From Xenorhabdus japonica (lineage in GTDB: Bacteria; Pseudomonadota; Gammaproteobacteria; Enterobacterales; Enterobacteriaceae), in the NCBI RefSeq assembly GCF_900115195.1, contig NZ_FOVO01000007.1:62001-126000 (forward strand): a stretch of 64,000 bases of DNA, read 5' to 3'. The notes under the pieces are model-generated. The model saw only the letters and a list, made by a program, of their open reading frames with translations, was not told the DNA's origin and searched no databases. Both the position numbers and the translations under genes were made by a program. Below are positions 21,742 to 31,597 of this stretch, piece after piece; the stretch's first letter is position 1; each line of letters starts with the position of its first letter.

Positions 21742-24339
21742 ATGAATAAACAACAACTGGCCGCCAAGATTTGGGAATCGGCTAACCAAATGCGTTCTAA
21801 AATCGAAGCAAACGACTACAAAGATTATATCTTAGGCTTCATTTTTTATAAGTTTTTGTCTGATAAGCAAATTCAGTTCTTAATCCAAAACGAATTTGAT
21901 GAGCAATCGATCAAAGAATTGAATGAGAGCGATACCGACACCCTCAAATACATTCAAGACGAATTAGGTTACTTCATCGCTTATGACAACCTGTTCTCAA
22001 CTTGGATCAGTGATGGTAAAGATTTCGACATTGCTTATGTGCGTGATGCGTTATCGGCGTTCAGCCGCTTGATTAATCCAGCTCATAAAGACTTGTTTGA
22101 CGGTATTTTTACTACCCTGGAAACAGGACTAAGCAAGTTGGGTGAAAGCGCAGCAGCACAAACCAAAGCGGCGATGAATCTGATTCACCTGATTGATGAT
22201 ATTCCGATGAAAAGCAAGCATGACTATGATGTGCTTGGTTTTATCTACGAATACTTAATCAGTTCGTTTGCTGCGAATGCGGGGAAAAAAGCTGGAGAAT
22301 TCTACACTCCCCATGAAGTCTCGGTATTGATGTCAGAAATCATGGCTGAACACCTAAAAGACCATAGACATATCAAAATTTACGATCCAACCAGTGGTTC
22401 CGGCTCTCTGTTGATCAACATCGGTCAATCGGTAGAAAAACGTCTTGATGGTGAAAATAACATTCGTTATTACGCGCAAGAGCTCAAGCAAAACACCTAC
22501 AACTTAACTCGTATGAACTTGTTTATGCGTGGTATTTTGCCAAATAACATCATCACCCGTAACGCCGATACACTCGAAGATGATTGGCCTTTGAATGAAG
22601 ATAAAACCCATGAACCGATGCGTGTGGATGCGGTTGTCTCTAACCCTCCTTATTCACAAAAGTGGGATCCAGAGTTTAAAGACAAAGACCCTCGCTATTC
22701 GCCTTTTGGTTTAGCGCCAAAAACGAAGGCAGATTATGCATTCTTGCTACACGATCTGTACCACTTGAAACCCGATGGCATTATGACCATCGTTTTACCA
22801 CACGGGGTATTATTCCGTGGTGGTGGTGGTGAAGGAAAGATCCGTGAGAACCTCATTGAAAAGAATCATATTGATGCCATTATCGGCTTACCAGCAAATA
22901 TCTTCTTCGGTACGGGCATTCCAACCATTATTTTGGTGCTTAAGCAAACACGTAACAATGACGATGTATTGATCATCGACGCCTCAAAAGGGTACGTGAA
23001 AGAAGGTAAGAACAACAAACTCCGCGCTTGTGACATGAAACGTATTGTGGATGCCGTGGTCACTCGTAAACCACAGGAAAAATTTGCCGCCTTAGTTAGC
23101 CGTGACACCATTCGCGATAATGGTTATAACCTCAATATTCCGCGTTATGTGGATTCTTCAGATGCAGCGGAAAGTTGGGATATTTACGCCTCTATGTTTG
23201 GTGGTATTCCTAATAACGAACTGGATGCGCTAAAACACTATTGGCAAGCTATGCCTAACCTCAAGGCAAGCCTGTTTAAACTAACATCCAGTAATTACTC
23301 AGCATTAAAAGTTGCTGATGTGAAAGCAGCGATTGAAGCAAGCTGTGATGTGCAGCAATTTATGGCAATTTATCAAGACGTCTTTGGAAATTTCGAAACT
23401 TACTTGACACAAAGCTTGATTAAAGAGTTGTTAAAAGTCAAACCTTCGCGCCAACAAGATATCATCAGTGAAGAGATTTTCCGCCGTTTAGAAGGGATCG
23501 CACTGATTGATAAATACGATGCTTACCAATTGCTTGATGATCAATGGCAGCAACTCAGTGCGGATTTGGAAATGATCCAAACCGAAGGTATGGATACCTG
23601 TAAAGTAGTTGAACCGAATATGGTGACCAAAAAGCAAAAAGGCAAAGACGTTCAGGTTCAAGACGGTTGGTTTGGTCGCATCTTCCCCTTTGCGTTGGTT
23701 GAAAAAACCTACTTTGCAAAAAACCTAGCAAAAATCCAAGTAATGGCAGAGCGTTTGCAAAGCATCGAATCCGAGGTTCAAGAGATCTTCGATTCGCTTA
23801 GCGAAGACGATAAAGAAGCGGAATGTGTTAATGACGACAAAACTGCATTTGTTACCGCAGCGTTGAACAAAGAAGTGAAACAAATCAAAGCCGACAAAAA
23901 GAAAGGCGAAACATTTGATGATAACAGCTTTGAAAGCAAGTTACTTGCCGTAGACAAATTACAAACAGAAGATAAGTCACTGAAAGTAAACCTCAAAGCC
24001 GCCAATGAAACTTTGCTAGAAGCAACACGTAAAAAAATCGAAAACTTAACCCAAGATGAGATTGATCATCTATTGCTGCTTAAATGGGTAAAACCAATTG
24101 TTAATTCCCTAGATAAACTGCCAAATCAAGTCTTGCAACAACTGACCAGTAAGCTGGAAACTTTGGCAGAAAAGTATGCACAAACGTATGCCGATATTGC
24201 TCAAGAAACGCAACAAGTGGAGCGAAGCTTGGCGGCAATGATGGGCGAACTGCAAGGCAATGAATTTGATATGCAGGGCTTAAAAGAGCTGCAACAGTTC
24301 CTTTCTGGTGAAAAGTTGCAAGGTGGCGCCAATGAGTAA
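21742..24339 (+). CDS. hsdM: Type I restriction-modification methyltransferase subunit HsdM
   Basis: The protein has 865 residues. The N-terminal HsdM helical domain (MNKQQLAAKIWESANQMRSK) is followed by the N6-adenine methyltransferase domain: the SAM-binding DPTSGSGSLL near residue 215 and catalytic SNPPY near 302. Usual HsdM is about 500-550 residues. Here about 300 extra C-terminal residues, rich in Lys/Glu and likely coiled-coil (LQSIESEVQEIFDSLSEDD), follow. HsdM with HsdS methylates host DNA. It starts 8 bases after the toxin pseudogene and overlaps hsdS. Confidence 0.93.
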   Translation: MNKQQLAAKIWESANQMRSKIEANDYKDYILGFIFYKFLSDKQIQFLIQNEFDEQSIKELNESDTDTLKYIQDELGYFIAYDNLFSTWISDGKDFDIAYVRDALSAFSRLINPAHKDLFDGIFTTLETGLSKLGESAAAQTKAAMNLIHLIDDIPMKSKHDYDVLGFIYEYLISSFAANAGKKAGEFYTPHEVSVLMSEIMAEHLKDHRHIKIYDPTSGSGSLLINIGQSVEKRLDGENNIRYYAQELKQNTYNLTRMNLFMRGILPNNIITRNADTLEDDWPLNEDKTHEPMRVDAVVSNPPYSQKWDPEFKDKDPRYSPFGLAPKTKADYAFLLHDLYHLKPDGIMTIVLPHGVLFRGGGGEGKIRENLIEKNHIDAIIGLPANIFFGTGIPTIILVLKQTRNNDDVLIIDASKGYVKEGKNNKLRACDMKRIVDAVVTRKPQEKFAALVSRDTIRDNGYNLNIPRYVDSSDAAESWDIYASMFGGIPNNELDALKHYWQAMPNLKASLFKLTSSNYSALKVADVKAAIEASCDVQQFMAIYQDVFGNFETYLTQSLIKELLKVKPSRQQDIISEEIFRRLEGIALIDKYDAYQLLDDQWQQLSADLEMIQTEGMDTCKVVEPNMVTKKQKGKDVQVQDGWFGRIFPFALVEKTYFAKNLAKIQVMAERLQSIESEVQEIFDSLSEDDKEAECVNDDKTAFVTAALNKEVKQIKADKKKGETFDDNSFESKLLAVDKLQTEDKSLKVNLKAANETLLEATRKKIENLTQDEIDHLLLLKWVKPIVNSLDKLPNQVLQQLTSKLETLAEKYAQTYADIAQETQQVERSLAAMMGELQGNEFDMQGLKELQQFLSGEKLQGGANE

Positions 24340-25492
24340 TGAAAAAACGTTGCAACCTGCGCTGCGTTTTTCTGGTTGTGACGGTGATTGGAAGTCCACT
24401 AGTCTTGCTGATGTTGTTGATGTCCGAAGTGGTCGTGATTATAAGCACTTAAACCAAGGTAGCATCCCAGTATATGGTACAGGCGGGTATATGCTTAGCG
24501 TTGATAAGGCTCTGTCTTATAATGAAGATGCTATAGGTATTGGTAGAAAAGGGACAATTGATCGCCCATTCGTTCTTAGAGCGCCATTTTGGACCGTCGA
24601 CACATTGTTCTACGCAGTTCCTAAACTAAACAATGATTTACAATTTACATATAGTCTTTTTCAGAAAGTGAATTGGAAAGATAAAGATGAGTCAACTGGC
24701 GTACCTAGTTTATCAAAAGTTGCAATTAATGGTATTCCTGTCATTTCCTGTTCATTAAGAGAACAAACTAAAATCGGAGACTATTTTCAAAACATCGATC
24801 AGCAACTAAAACTCTATCAATACAAACACACCAAGTTGCAGCAATTAAAAAAGGCAATGCTGAGTAAGATGTTCCCAAAAGCAGGAGCAAAAGTGCCAGA
24901 GATGCGTTTTGCTGGGTTTAGTGGGGATTGGGAAACAAAACAATTTGATAGAGTTGTCGATTTTTATTCAGGGCTGACTTACTCACCTAAAAGTATAGTA
25001 AAAAGTAACGGAACATTAGTTTTACGGTCTTCAAATATTCAGAATGGGCAATTAACTTTTAATGATAATGTCTTTGTTCATCACAATGTAGTTAATTCAA
25101 TAAATGTTGAAGCTGGAGATATTATCGTTGTTGTTCGAAATGGCTCTAGGACATTAATTGGTAAGCATGCAGCCGTATTAACGTCGATGCCTAATACAGT
25201 TATTGGTGCTTTTATGACTGGGATACGAACCAATCAGTCTAAATTTATTAATGCATTGCTTGATACACCGCTTTTTCAAAAAGCTGTCGAGAAAAATTTG
25301 GGAGCAACAATTAACCAGATTACAACAGGTGCTTTTAAAGCGATGGAATTTGAATTTCCAATAGATCAAAATGAACAAACTAAAATCGGTAATTACTTCT
25401 ATAACCTCGATCGCTTAATTGCTCTCCAGCAGCAACACATTAATAAGCTGAAAAATATTAAGCAAGCGTGCTTAGAAAAAATGTTTGTTTAA
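24332..25492 (+). CDS. hsdS: Type I restriction-modification specificity subunit HsdS
   Basis: The 386-residue protein has two target-recognition domains separated by conserved helical spacers. The repeated spacer begins REQTKIGDYFQNID in the middle (about 155) and NEQTKIGNYFYNLD at the end, each followed by a coiled-coil helix with LQQLKKAMLSKMF or LKNIKQACLEKMF. The two recognition halves set a bipartite DNA target. I chose ATG 24332 (MSNEKT), which overlaps the hsdM stop; the frame is open from 24308. Confidence 0.9.
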   Translation: MSNEKTLQPALRFSGCDGDWKSTSLADVVDVRSGRDYKHLNQGSIPVYGTGGYMLSVDKALSYNEDAIGIGRKGTIDRPFVLRAPFWTVDTLFYAVPKLNNDLQFTYSLFQKVNWKDKDESTGVPSLSKVAINGIPVISCSLREQTKIGDYFQNIDQQLKLYQYKHTKLQQLKKAMLSKMFPKAGAKVPEMRFAGFSGDWETKQFDRVVDFYSGLTYSPKSIVKSNGTLVLRSSNIQNGQLTFNDNVFVHHNVVNSINVEAGDIIVVVRNGSRTLIGKHAAVLTSMPNTVIGAFMTGIRTNQSKFINALLDTPLFQKAVEKNLGATINQITTGAFKAMEFEFPIDQNEQTKIGNYFYNLDRLIALQQQHINKLKNIKQACLEKMFV

Positions 25493-25621
25493 GCACTAAA
25501 TCAATACCCAATAGGATGCGCTCACCACGTTAGTTTAGGGGCGCACTCTGATGTCAATTTTTTTGTTACCTCTAGTAAGCGCGAGGTGACCGTGTTTAAA
25601 ACTGTACGCTAAGGATAAGCT

Positions 25622-28600
25622 GTGACCTACACCAGTGAAGCCCAATTTGAACAAGATGTTGTCACCGAGCTGTGTAAGAAAGGCTGGGAAGATAAGGTCT
25701 TAACTAACCTTACAAAAGCCGATTTACTGCAAAATTGGGCGGATATTCTATATCAAAATAACAACAGCATTGATCGCCTAAACAATGTGCCACTCAGCCA
25801 GAGTGAGATGCAGCAAATTATAGAGCAAATCATTGCGCTTAAAACACCACTCAAGCTAAACGGTTTTATTAACGGTAAAACGGTCTCTATTAAACGTGAC
25901 AATGCCGCAGACACTCTGCACTATGGCAAAGAGATCAGTCTCAATATTTACGACCGCCAAGAAATAGCCGCGGGGAAAAGCCGGTATCAAATTGTTCAGC
26001 AACCTCGATTTGAGCGTAAAAGTGCCGTCCAGCACGACAGGCGCGGTGATCTTTTGTTGCTGATCAATGGCATGCCCGTTATCCACCTTGAACTCAAACG
26101 TTCAGCCGTCCCAGTGATTGAGGCGTGTAACCAGATAGAAAAATACACCCATGAAGGGCATTTTAGCGGCAGCATCATGGCGTTAGTGCAGGTGTTTGTT
26201 GCAATGAATCCAGATAACACCTTGTATTTTGCTAACCCTGGAAAGGACGGGATCTTTAATCATGATTACTACTTCCAGTGGGCCGATTTTTCTAATGAAC
26301 CCATCAACAACTGGCAGAAAGTGATCGAGGGGTTGCTATCCATCCCAATGGCTCACCAGTTAATTGGTTTTTATACCGTTGCCGACAATGCCGATGGCAT
26401 TCTTAAAGTGATGCGCAGCTATCAGTATTACGCTGCTAATGCTATTTCAAGTAAAGTCGCCAGCTTGGACTGGTCTATTAAAAATAAAGGTGGCTACATT
26501 TGGCATACCACTGGCTCGGGTAAAACCATGACCAGCTTTAAGTCTGCGCAACTGATTGCTAACTCTGGCGATGCCGATAAAGTGGTGTTTTTGATGGACC
26601 GCATCGAGTTAGGAACACAATCCTTAGAAGAATACCGCAGCTTTGCCGATGCCAGTGATGATGTGCAAGGAACAGAAAATACCCATATTCTGATCGCCAA
26701 ACTGAAAAGCATAAAGCCAAGCGATGGCTTGATTGTGACTTCAATTCAAAAGATGAGCAACATCCACGATGAAGGACAATTAAAAACTGCGGATATCGAC
26801 TGTATTAATCAAAAGCGCATTGTATTCATTGTCGACGAAGCTCATCGTTCAACCTTTGGCGATATGCTTTCTATCATCAAAGCCACTTTCCCTAATGCGG
26901 TGTTCTTTGGCTTTACGGGAACGCCAATACAGGAAGAAAACCAGAAGAAGGACAGCACAACCAGTACGATTTTTGGTGATGAGTTACATCGTTATAGCAT
27001 TGCGGATGGTATTCGAGATGGTAACGTGCTGGGGTTCGACCCTTGCAAAGTGATGACGTATCGTGATGATGACTTACGCGAGGCGGTTGCGCTTGAAAAA
27101 GCCAAAGCAACGAGTGTTGCTGAAGTGTTTGCCGATCCTGCAAAAACTAAAATTTATGAAAAGTACATGGACAGTGCTCGAGTGCCAATGGCGACCCAAG
27201 AAATCAATGGTAAAAAAGTGCGAGGCATTGAAGAATTACTGCCTACAACGCAATATGATCGTATAGAGCATAAACAGCAAGTCATTAATGATATTCTGGC
27301 TAACTGGGTACGTTTTAGCCGTAATAATCAGTTTCATGGCATTTTTGCCACACACAGTATTCCTGATGCCTTACAGTATTATCGATTATTCAAACAGCAA
27401 GCTCCTCAACTGAAGATAACAGCATTGTTTGATCCTAATCTTGATAACAAAGGTAACGCCGTGACTAAAGAGGCTGGGTTAATTGAGATTATTGAAGACT
27501 ATAACAAAACCTACAATACAACCTATACCTTGCCCACTCATGCGCAATTTAAAAAGGATATTGCGGCACGTCTTGCGCACAAAAAACCTTATCAATATGT
27601 CGAACAACAACCGGATCAGCAATTACATTTACTGATTGTTGTTGATCAGATGCTCACCGGTTATGACTCCAAATGGGTGAATACCCTGTATTTGGATAAA
27701 GAACTTGAGTACGCAAATATCATTCAAGCGTTTTCTCGCACTAACCGATTGTTTGGTATTGATAAACCTTTTGGCAACATTCGTTATTATCGCAAACCGC
27801 ACACAATGGAACTCAACATCAATAAAGCGCTCAAGCTCTATTCTGGAGATCGTCCTTATGGTGTATTTGTGGAGAAATTGGAAGATAATTTGCATTCTCT
27901 CAATGAAAAATTTGCCGAGATAGAAATCATTTTCAAAAACGCGAAGATCAGCGATTTTAGTCAGTTACCAAAAGATGAAGAGACTCGTGCTAAATTTGCC
28001 AGTCTGTTTAATGAATTCAGCAAAATCTTGGAGGCGGTGAAAGTTCAAGGATTTAATTGGCAAGAAAACAGCTATTCATTTGAAGAAACGGGTAATACCG
28101 TGGATATTGATTTTGATGAGAATCAGTATCAAGCGATGTTACAACGTTATAAAGAGTTGTCATCCTCTTCGGGTAATGGTGGCGATGTGCCTGCTGTGCC
28201 TTATGCCATTTTGGGCTATTTAACCAAGCAAAACACAGGGCGAATTGATCATAACTATATGAACGCTCAGTTCACCAAATTTCTTAAGCAATGCGATCAA
28301 CCGAATGTCACGCCAGAGGAGATGCAGCAAACGCTTGATGAACTGCATAAATCCTTTGCTACCTTAAGCCAAGCGGAACAAAAACAGGCAAACAAGCTAC
28401 TGATTGATATACGGGCAGGTAATTTAATCATCGAAGCAGGCAAATCCTTACAGGATTACATTACCCGTGCTCAAGCAGAGGAAGAAGATAAAACCTTGCA
28501 GGAAATGATCGACGCTTTGGGACTCGATGGTAAGCAGCTTAAAACACTGACGAAAGGAAACCTCACCGCCGCTAACTTAAACGATTATGGTCGTTTTGAT

Positions 28601-28741
28601 GCACTTAAGGCAACAGTGGATAAAGCCAAAGCTAAGGCCTATCTAGAAGATAAATTAGGCACAAAGCTAACGCCACCTAAAATCAATATTGAACTGAACA
28701 AGCTACTGCGGGAGTTTATTTTGCAGGGTGCCACAGATTAG
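25622..28741 (+). CDS. hsdR: Type I restriction endonuclease subunit HsdR
   Basis: The 1039-residue protein starts with GTG after AAGGATAAGCT. Its N-terminal PD-(D/E)xK nuclease ends in PVIHLELKRS (about 155). The SF2 translocase motifs are Walker A HTTGSGKTMTS (about 298), DEAH in FIVDEAHRSTFGD (about 404) and GFTGTPI. The helical C-terminal domain contacts HsdM. HsdR cleaves unmodified DNA after translocation. A 129-bp gap separates it from hsdS; no gene is visible there. All motifs look intact. Confidence 0.94.
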   Translation: MTYTSEAQFEQDVVTELCKKGWEDKVLTNLTKADLLQNWADILYQNNNSIDRLNNVPLSQSEMQQIIEQIIALKTPLKLNGFINGKTVSIKRDNAADTLHYGKEISLNIYDRQEIAAGKSRYQIVQQPRFERKSAVQHDRRGDLLLLINGMPVIHLELKRSAVPVIEACNQIEKYTHEGHFSGSIMALVQVFVAMNPDNTLYFANPGKDGIFNHDYYFQWADFSNEPINNWQKVIEGLLSIPMAHQLIGFYTVADNADGILKVMRSYQYYAANAISSKVASLDWSIKNKGGYIWHTTGSGKTMTSFKSAQLIANSGDADKVVFLMDRIELGTQSLEEYRSFADASDDVQGTENTHILIAKLKSIKPSDGLIVTSIQKMSNIHDEGQLKTADIDCINQKRIVFIVDEAHRSTFGDMLSIIKATFPNAVFFGFTGTPIQEENQKKDSTTSTIFGDELHRYSIADGIRDGNVLGFDPCKVMTYRDDDLREAVALEKAKATSVAEVFADPAKTKIYEKYMDSARVPMATQEINGKKVRGIEELLPTTQYDRIEHKQQVINDILANWVRFSRNNQFHGIFATHSIPDALQYYRLFKQQAPQLKITALFDPNLDNKGNAVTKEAGLIEIIEDYNKTYNTTYTLPTHAQFKKDIAARLAHKKPYQYVEQQPDQQLHLLIVVDQMLTGYDSKWVNTLYLDKELEYANIIQAFSRTNRLFGIDKPFGNIRYYRKPHTMELNINKALKLYSGDRPYGVFVEKLEDNLHSLNEKFAEIEIIFKNAKISDFSQLPKDEETRAKFASLFNEFSKILEAVKVQGFNWQENSYSFEETGNTVDIDFDENQYQAMLQRYKELSSSSGNGGDVPAVPYAILGYLTKQNTGRIDHNYMNAQFTKFLKQCDQPNVTPEEMQQTLDELHKSFATLSQAEQKQANKLLIDIRAGNLIIEAGKSLQDYITRAQAEEEDKTLQEMIDALGLDGKQLKTLTKGNLTAANLNDYGRFDALKATVDKAKAKAYLEDKLGTKLTPPKINIELNKLLREFILQGATD

Positions 28742-28814
28742 ATACGCTACATTCGATAGAGTTAAATGTATTTTGCATAATTAACCTGAATTCTGGATAA
28801 GAAATTGACGTGAA

Positions 28815-28872
28815 GCCTGTTCCAGGAGCTATGTTTTGGTACACGCCGAAACAGCTTCGGGGAGGAACAGGC
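28815..28872. repeat. Inverted repeat before the IS982-like remnant
   Basis: The arms gcctgttcc (28815-28823) and ggaacaggc (28864-28872) are perfect. They lie just before the transposase ATG; they may belong to the IS or be a hairpin in its leader. Confidence 0.5.
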
Positions 28873-28873
28873 C

Positions 28874-29295
28874 ATGGACAAGTTAGTTGAAATTTTCTGT
28901 GATGTCGACGATTTTTGCCGTTTTTTTATCCCGAAGTGGGAGCAATTTTGTCTCGATAACGGATACCGTCTGCGTCGCCGACAAGGTCACATGTATCCCA
29001 GTGAAATTATGACCATTTTGATCCTTTTTCACATGTCACATTACCGTAACTTTAAAGCCTTCTATTTGGAGTGTCTCTGGGTATATCACCACCATGATTT
29101 TCCCTCCTTGCTCAGTCATACCTGTTTCGTTAGTGTCGCGCCCTCCGTTTTGGTACCACTATGCAGTTATCTGACTCAATGAAAAGGAAAACCCACGGGG
29201 ATTGCTTTTATTGATTCCACCCATTTGAAAGCAACACAGTTCGGGCGGGAAAAGCCATCTTTCTTCTCTGAGCAAACATGGCAACCGTCATCTCC
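28874..29295 (+). pseudogene. IS982-family transposase remnant
   Basis: The first 102 codons (MDKLVEIFCDVDDFCRFFIP, then YPSEIMTILILFHMSHYRNF and PSVLVPLCSYL) match the start of IS982 transposases. A TGA at 29180-29182 stops the frame. The same frame then resumes as KGKPTGIAFIDSTHLKA, which includes the family's catalytic FIDST. After about 29230 the similarity fades and IS110-like sequence follows, so the C-terminal half is lost. Confidence 0.8.
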
Positions 29296-29300
29296 GAACG

Positions 29301-29486
29301 TTAATTATTCATGGTGCCCGCGCGATGATGCAGGGCGTACAAAAACGGGATGACCCTTTAGGCGAGTGGCTAAGAGCGTTGATTACCCGATGTGGCGCCA
29401 TGAAAGCGGTGGTTGCTTTAGCTAACAAGCTGACCCGAATTACCTGGCGTATTCTGACGGATAAGGTTGATTATGTTTCAGATTAA
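29301..29486 (+). pseudogene. IS110-family transposase, C-terminal remnant
   Basis: The 61 codons before the stop read LIIHGARAMMQGVQKRDDP, LGEWLRALITRCG and MKAVVALANKLTRITWRIL. This is the typical end of IS110-type transposases (HGARA and the VALANK helix). The upstream catalytic parts are missing. It is fused to the IS982 remnant, showing nested insertion and decay. Confidence 0.78.
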
Positions 29487-29556
29487 TGGAAACTTCATCT
29501 CCGCTAGTAACCATCTTAATACCGGAACTATCATCCACATAACGGGTTTGGTATAG

Positions 29557-29739
29557 CTATCGAAGTTTTTGAGAAAGGAAACAAGGACGATATCCCCGCA
29601 GTTCGACTCCATAGGCTATAGCATCTATTCAAGTGGCGCGATTGACGTTTCATTCGAAGATTGGAAGTTGGATGGAGCTCCAGTAAGGGAATTGGCTTTG
29701 GGAGTCAGTTATGGTTGCACTATCGTCTCCCAATATTAA
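29557..29739 (+). pseudogene. Unrecognised gene end (60 codons, no start)
   Basis: After a TAG at 29554 the frame stays open for 60 codons to the TAA at 29737. The translation includes GYSIYSSGAIDVSFEDWKLD and ELALGVSYGCTIVSQY. It looks like the C-terminal end of a real protein whose beginning was replaced by the IS110 remnant. I do not recognise the family. Confidence 0.35.
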
Positions 29740-30724
29740 TTTATTAAAATTTTTAGCCTAATCAGACCTCGTTTTGCATCCACAAAAAGGACAAATCAAA
29801 TAACGTACTGCAAAAATACATTTATGTACTTTGTACTTTGCGATTTGAAATCTCTCAGAGATAAATCATCTCATTATCGGCTTATACAGCAAAAAACTCC
29901 CTCAATTCGATGATTATTCATAGATAAATCGCAAAATAAAAAATATATCTTTTTGCAAAAAGTACTTAAGCCGAACCGAAAAGAACAAATATTATTGTTT
30001 TTATTGAAAAAATATGAAAAAAATCCCTTTATCAAACGAGATATATCCTTTATTTTAAATAATCTTGAAAGTACGAATGAACTCTAATTTTGGATAAATT
30101 AAAAGTCTATTTAGTAGAAAAGCTAATAATAAGTAATATTTTTAATGGAAACTTAGTAAATAAACCACAATTATCAATTAAAATGTTTAGATGTCTTTAT
30201 ATAATCCAAATCAATAAAATTTGATTAAAAAACAAAACATTTTATACCAAACTGTCTAATTTGGATTTATAATCTATATGATAATTATTAAATAGAATTA
30301 AGTTTTGGATATGTATTATATTTGGGTATTAATTCTGATTAATCTTAGGATACTTGGATGCTATCAAGTGATATTTTTTCATCATTAATACTACTGTAAC
30401 GCAATAAAATATGAGAATAACAAAAAAAATTCATATATTATAATTACTTAAATGAAATGGTTTTCATTATGTAATGAAATTTGACTTAGGTTATATTATG
30501 TAGGATTATGTGGACAGTTTGGTATATTTTGTCCAGTTTATAATCTAAAAAAATCACCAATAAGAATAGAATATGTCAATTAATATGATACTAGATAACT
30601 ATTTATTATTTTTTGCGTATTTATCTTATTAAGTTGATTGAAAATCATTATAAATCAACAAAATAATTTATATAAAATCACACAAAACCCTATGAGGCAA
30701 AAACTAGGAGAATAGTTATCTCTC
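29740..30724. other. Very AT-rich gene-free stretch
   Basis: Nearly 1 kb with many A/T runs and no supported gene on either strand. Such DNA is a typical H-NS target and often precedes horizontally acquired genes. Promoters for the two small genes to the right may be here, but none stands out. Confidence 0.6.
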
Positions 30725-31018
30725 ATGCAAGAAGAACAAGAATTCTGTTCAAGCTGCATCGGCAACACAGTCGGAAAAATGTGTAGAGGTAGCGACAAGA
30801 CAGAAAAATGTAATTCATATCATGGAAGAACATTCCTTGCTTCGATGCGGGATTGTTTTTTACAAAACGTTAACAAAAAAAGCATGTTATTACAAAAAAA
30901 GACGCATATCAGAAAACAAAACGGCGAGTCAGGTAGTAACAATAGGCATACCGTGAACGGTAATAAATCCTTCAAGGCAGGCTCTATTTTACGAGCAACT
31001 GGCGGAGCGAAAATCTAA
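30725..31018 (+). CDS. Small hypothetical protein, basic and cysteine-containing
   Basis: The 97-residue ORF begins MQEEQEFCSSCIGNTVGK and ends SFKAGSILRATGGAKI. It has four cysteines in the N-terminal 45 residues and a Lys/Asn-rich tail, and no membrane span. An AGGAG lies rather far (about 14 bases) upstream of the ATG. It shows higher GC than the flanking spacer and lies 66 bp before the XRE regulator gene. I do not recognise it and it may not be translated. Confidence 0.35.
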   Translation: MQEEQEFCSSCIGNTVGKMCRGSDKTEKCNSYHGRTFLASMRDCFLQNVNKKSMLLQKKTHIRKQNGESGSNNRHTVNGNKSFKAGSILRATGGAKI

Positions 31019-31084
31019 CTAATTTCAAGCTCCAGCAAGTCTCCTTGGTGACGCCATAACTTACTAATTAAAAAAGGATAAGAT

Positions 31085-31387
31085 ATGGAAGATGCAAATC
31101 TATTAGTCGGACAACGCATTCAAATCAAGAGAAAAGAACAGGGTATCACTGCGACAGCATTAGCGAAGCAGATTGGCATCAGTCAACAGCAACTTTCACG
31201 TTATGAAAGGGGAACAAACCGAATCAATATAACCCATCTTGTTGTTATTGTTAGAATATTAGATACTCCGATTGCTTGGTTTTTCCAAGATTGTATAGAA
31301 GGCAAAAAAGAGGACAGCACTGTTAATAAACTTACGGATCAATTTACTCCCATTGCTGAAACAACTATAGGGAAAAATGGTTGTTAA
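31085..31387 (+). CDS. MrpJ-like XRE-family transcriptional regulator
   Basis: The 100-residue protein has a Cro/CI helix-turn-helix (about 8-65). Its recognition segment is SQQQLSRYERGTNRIN. The SQQQ(F/L)SRYE motif is the signature of the MrpJ family, which in Proteus mirabilis is encoded at the ends of fimbrial operons and represses flagellar genes. A good ribosome site (AAAGGATAAGAT) precedes the ATG. No fimbrial structural gene is in the window, so this is an orphan or the last piece of a lost fimbrial locus. Confidence 0.75.
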   Translation: MEDANLLVGQRIQIKRKEQGITATALAKQIGISQQQLSRYERGTNRINITHLVVIVRILDTPIAWFFQDCIEGKKEDSTVNKLTDQFTPIAETTIGKNGC

Positions 31388-31405
31388 ATGGGACAAGATA
31401 AATTC

Positions 31406-31457
31406 GTCAGAAGCCTATTGTGTCACTGATTTCAATTATCCAATCCAGGCTTCTGAC
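31406..31457. terminator. Long-stem inverted repeat after the MrpJ-like gene
   Basis: The arms gtcagaagcct (31406-31416) and aggcttctgac (31447-31457) pair perfectly. An outer pair gacaag/cttgtc (31392, 31459) extends the fold. The loop is about 30 bases and no T run follows, so it may be a terminator, an RNA element or an IS scar. Confidence 0.4.
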
Positions 31458-31487
31458 TCTTGTCAAATATCACTGTAAAGCTGTGCA

Positions 31488-31595
31488 TTATCGGGTGTGT
31501 CCCATCATATCAACGATATTGACAATAAATCGCTTAATGGTCATCAACTCTTCCGCCGAGTAGTTTTCCAATCGTTTCAACCAGCTTGCTTCTGC
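31488..31595 (-). pseudogene. Unrecognised C-terminal fragment
   Basis: On the minus strand an open stretch reads EASWLKRLENYSAEELMTIK then RFIVNIVDMMGHTR and a stop. The pattern (amphipathic helices ending in a short basic tail) looks like the end of a small regulator, perhaps MarR-like, but I cannot confirm the family. It directly follows the livF remnant. Confidence 0.3.
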
Positions 31596-31597
31596 TA

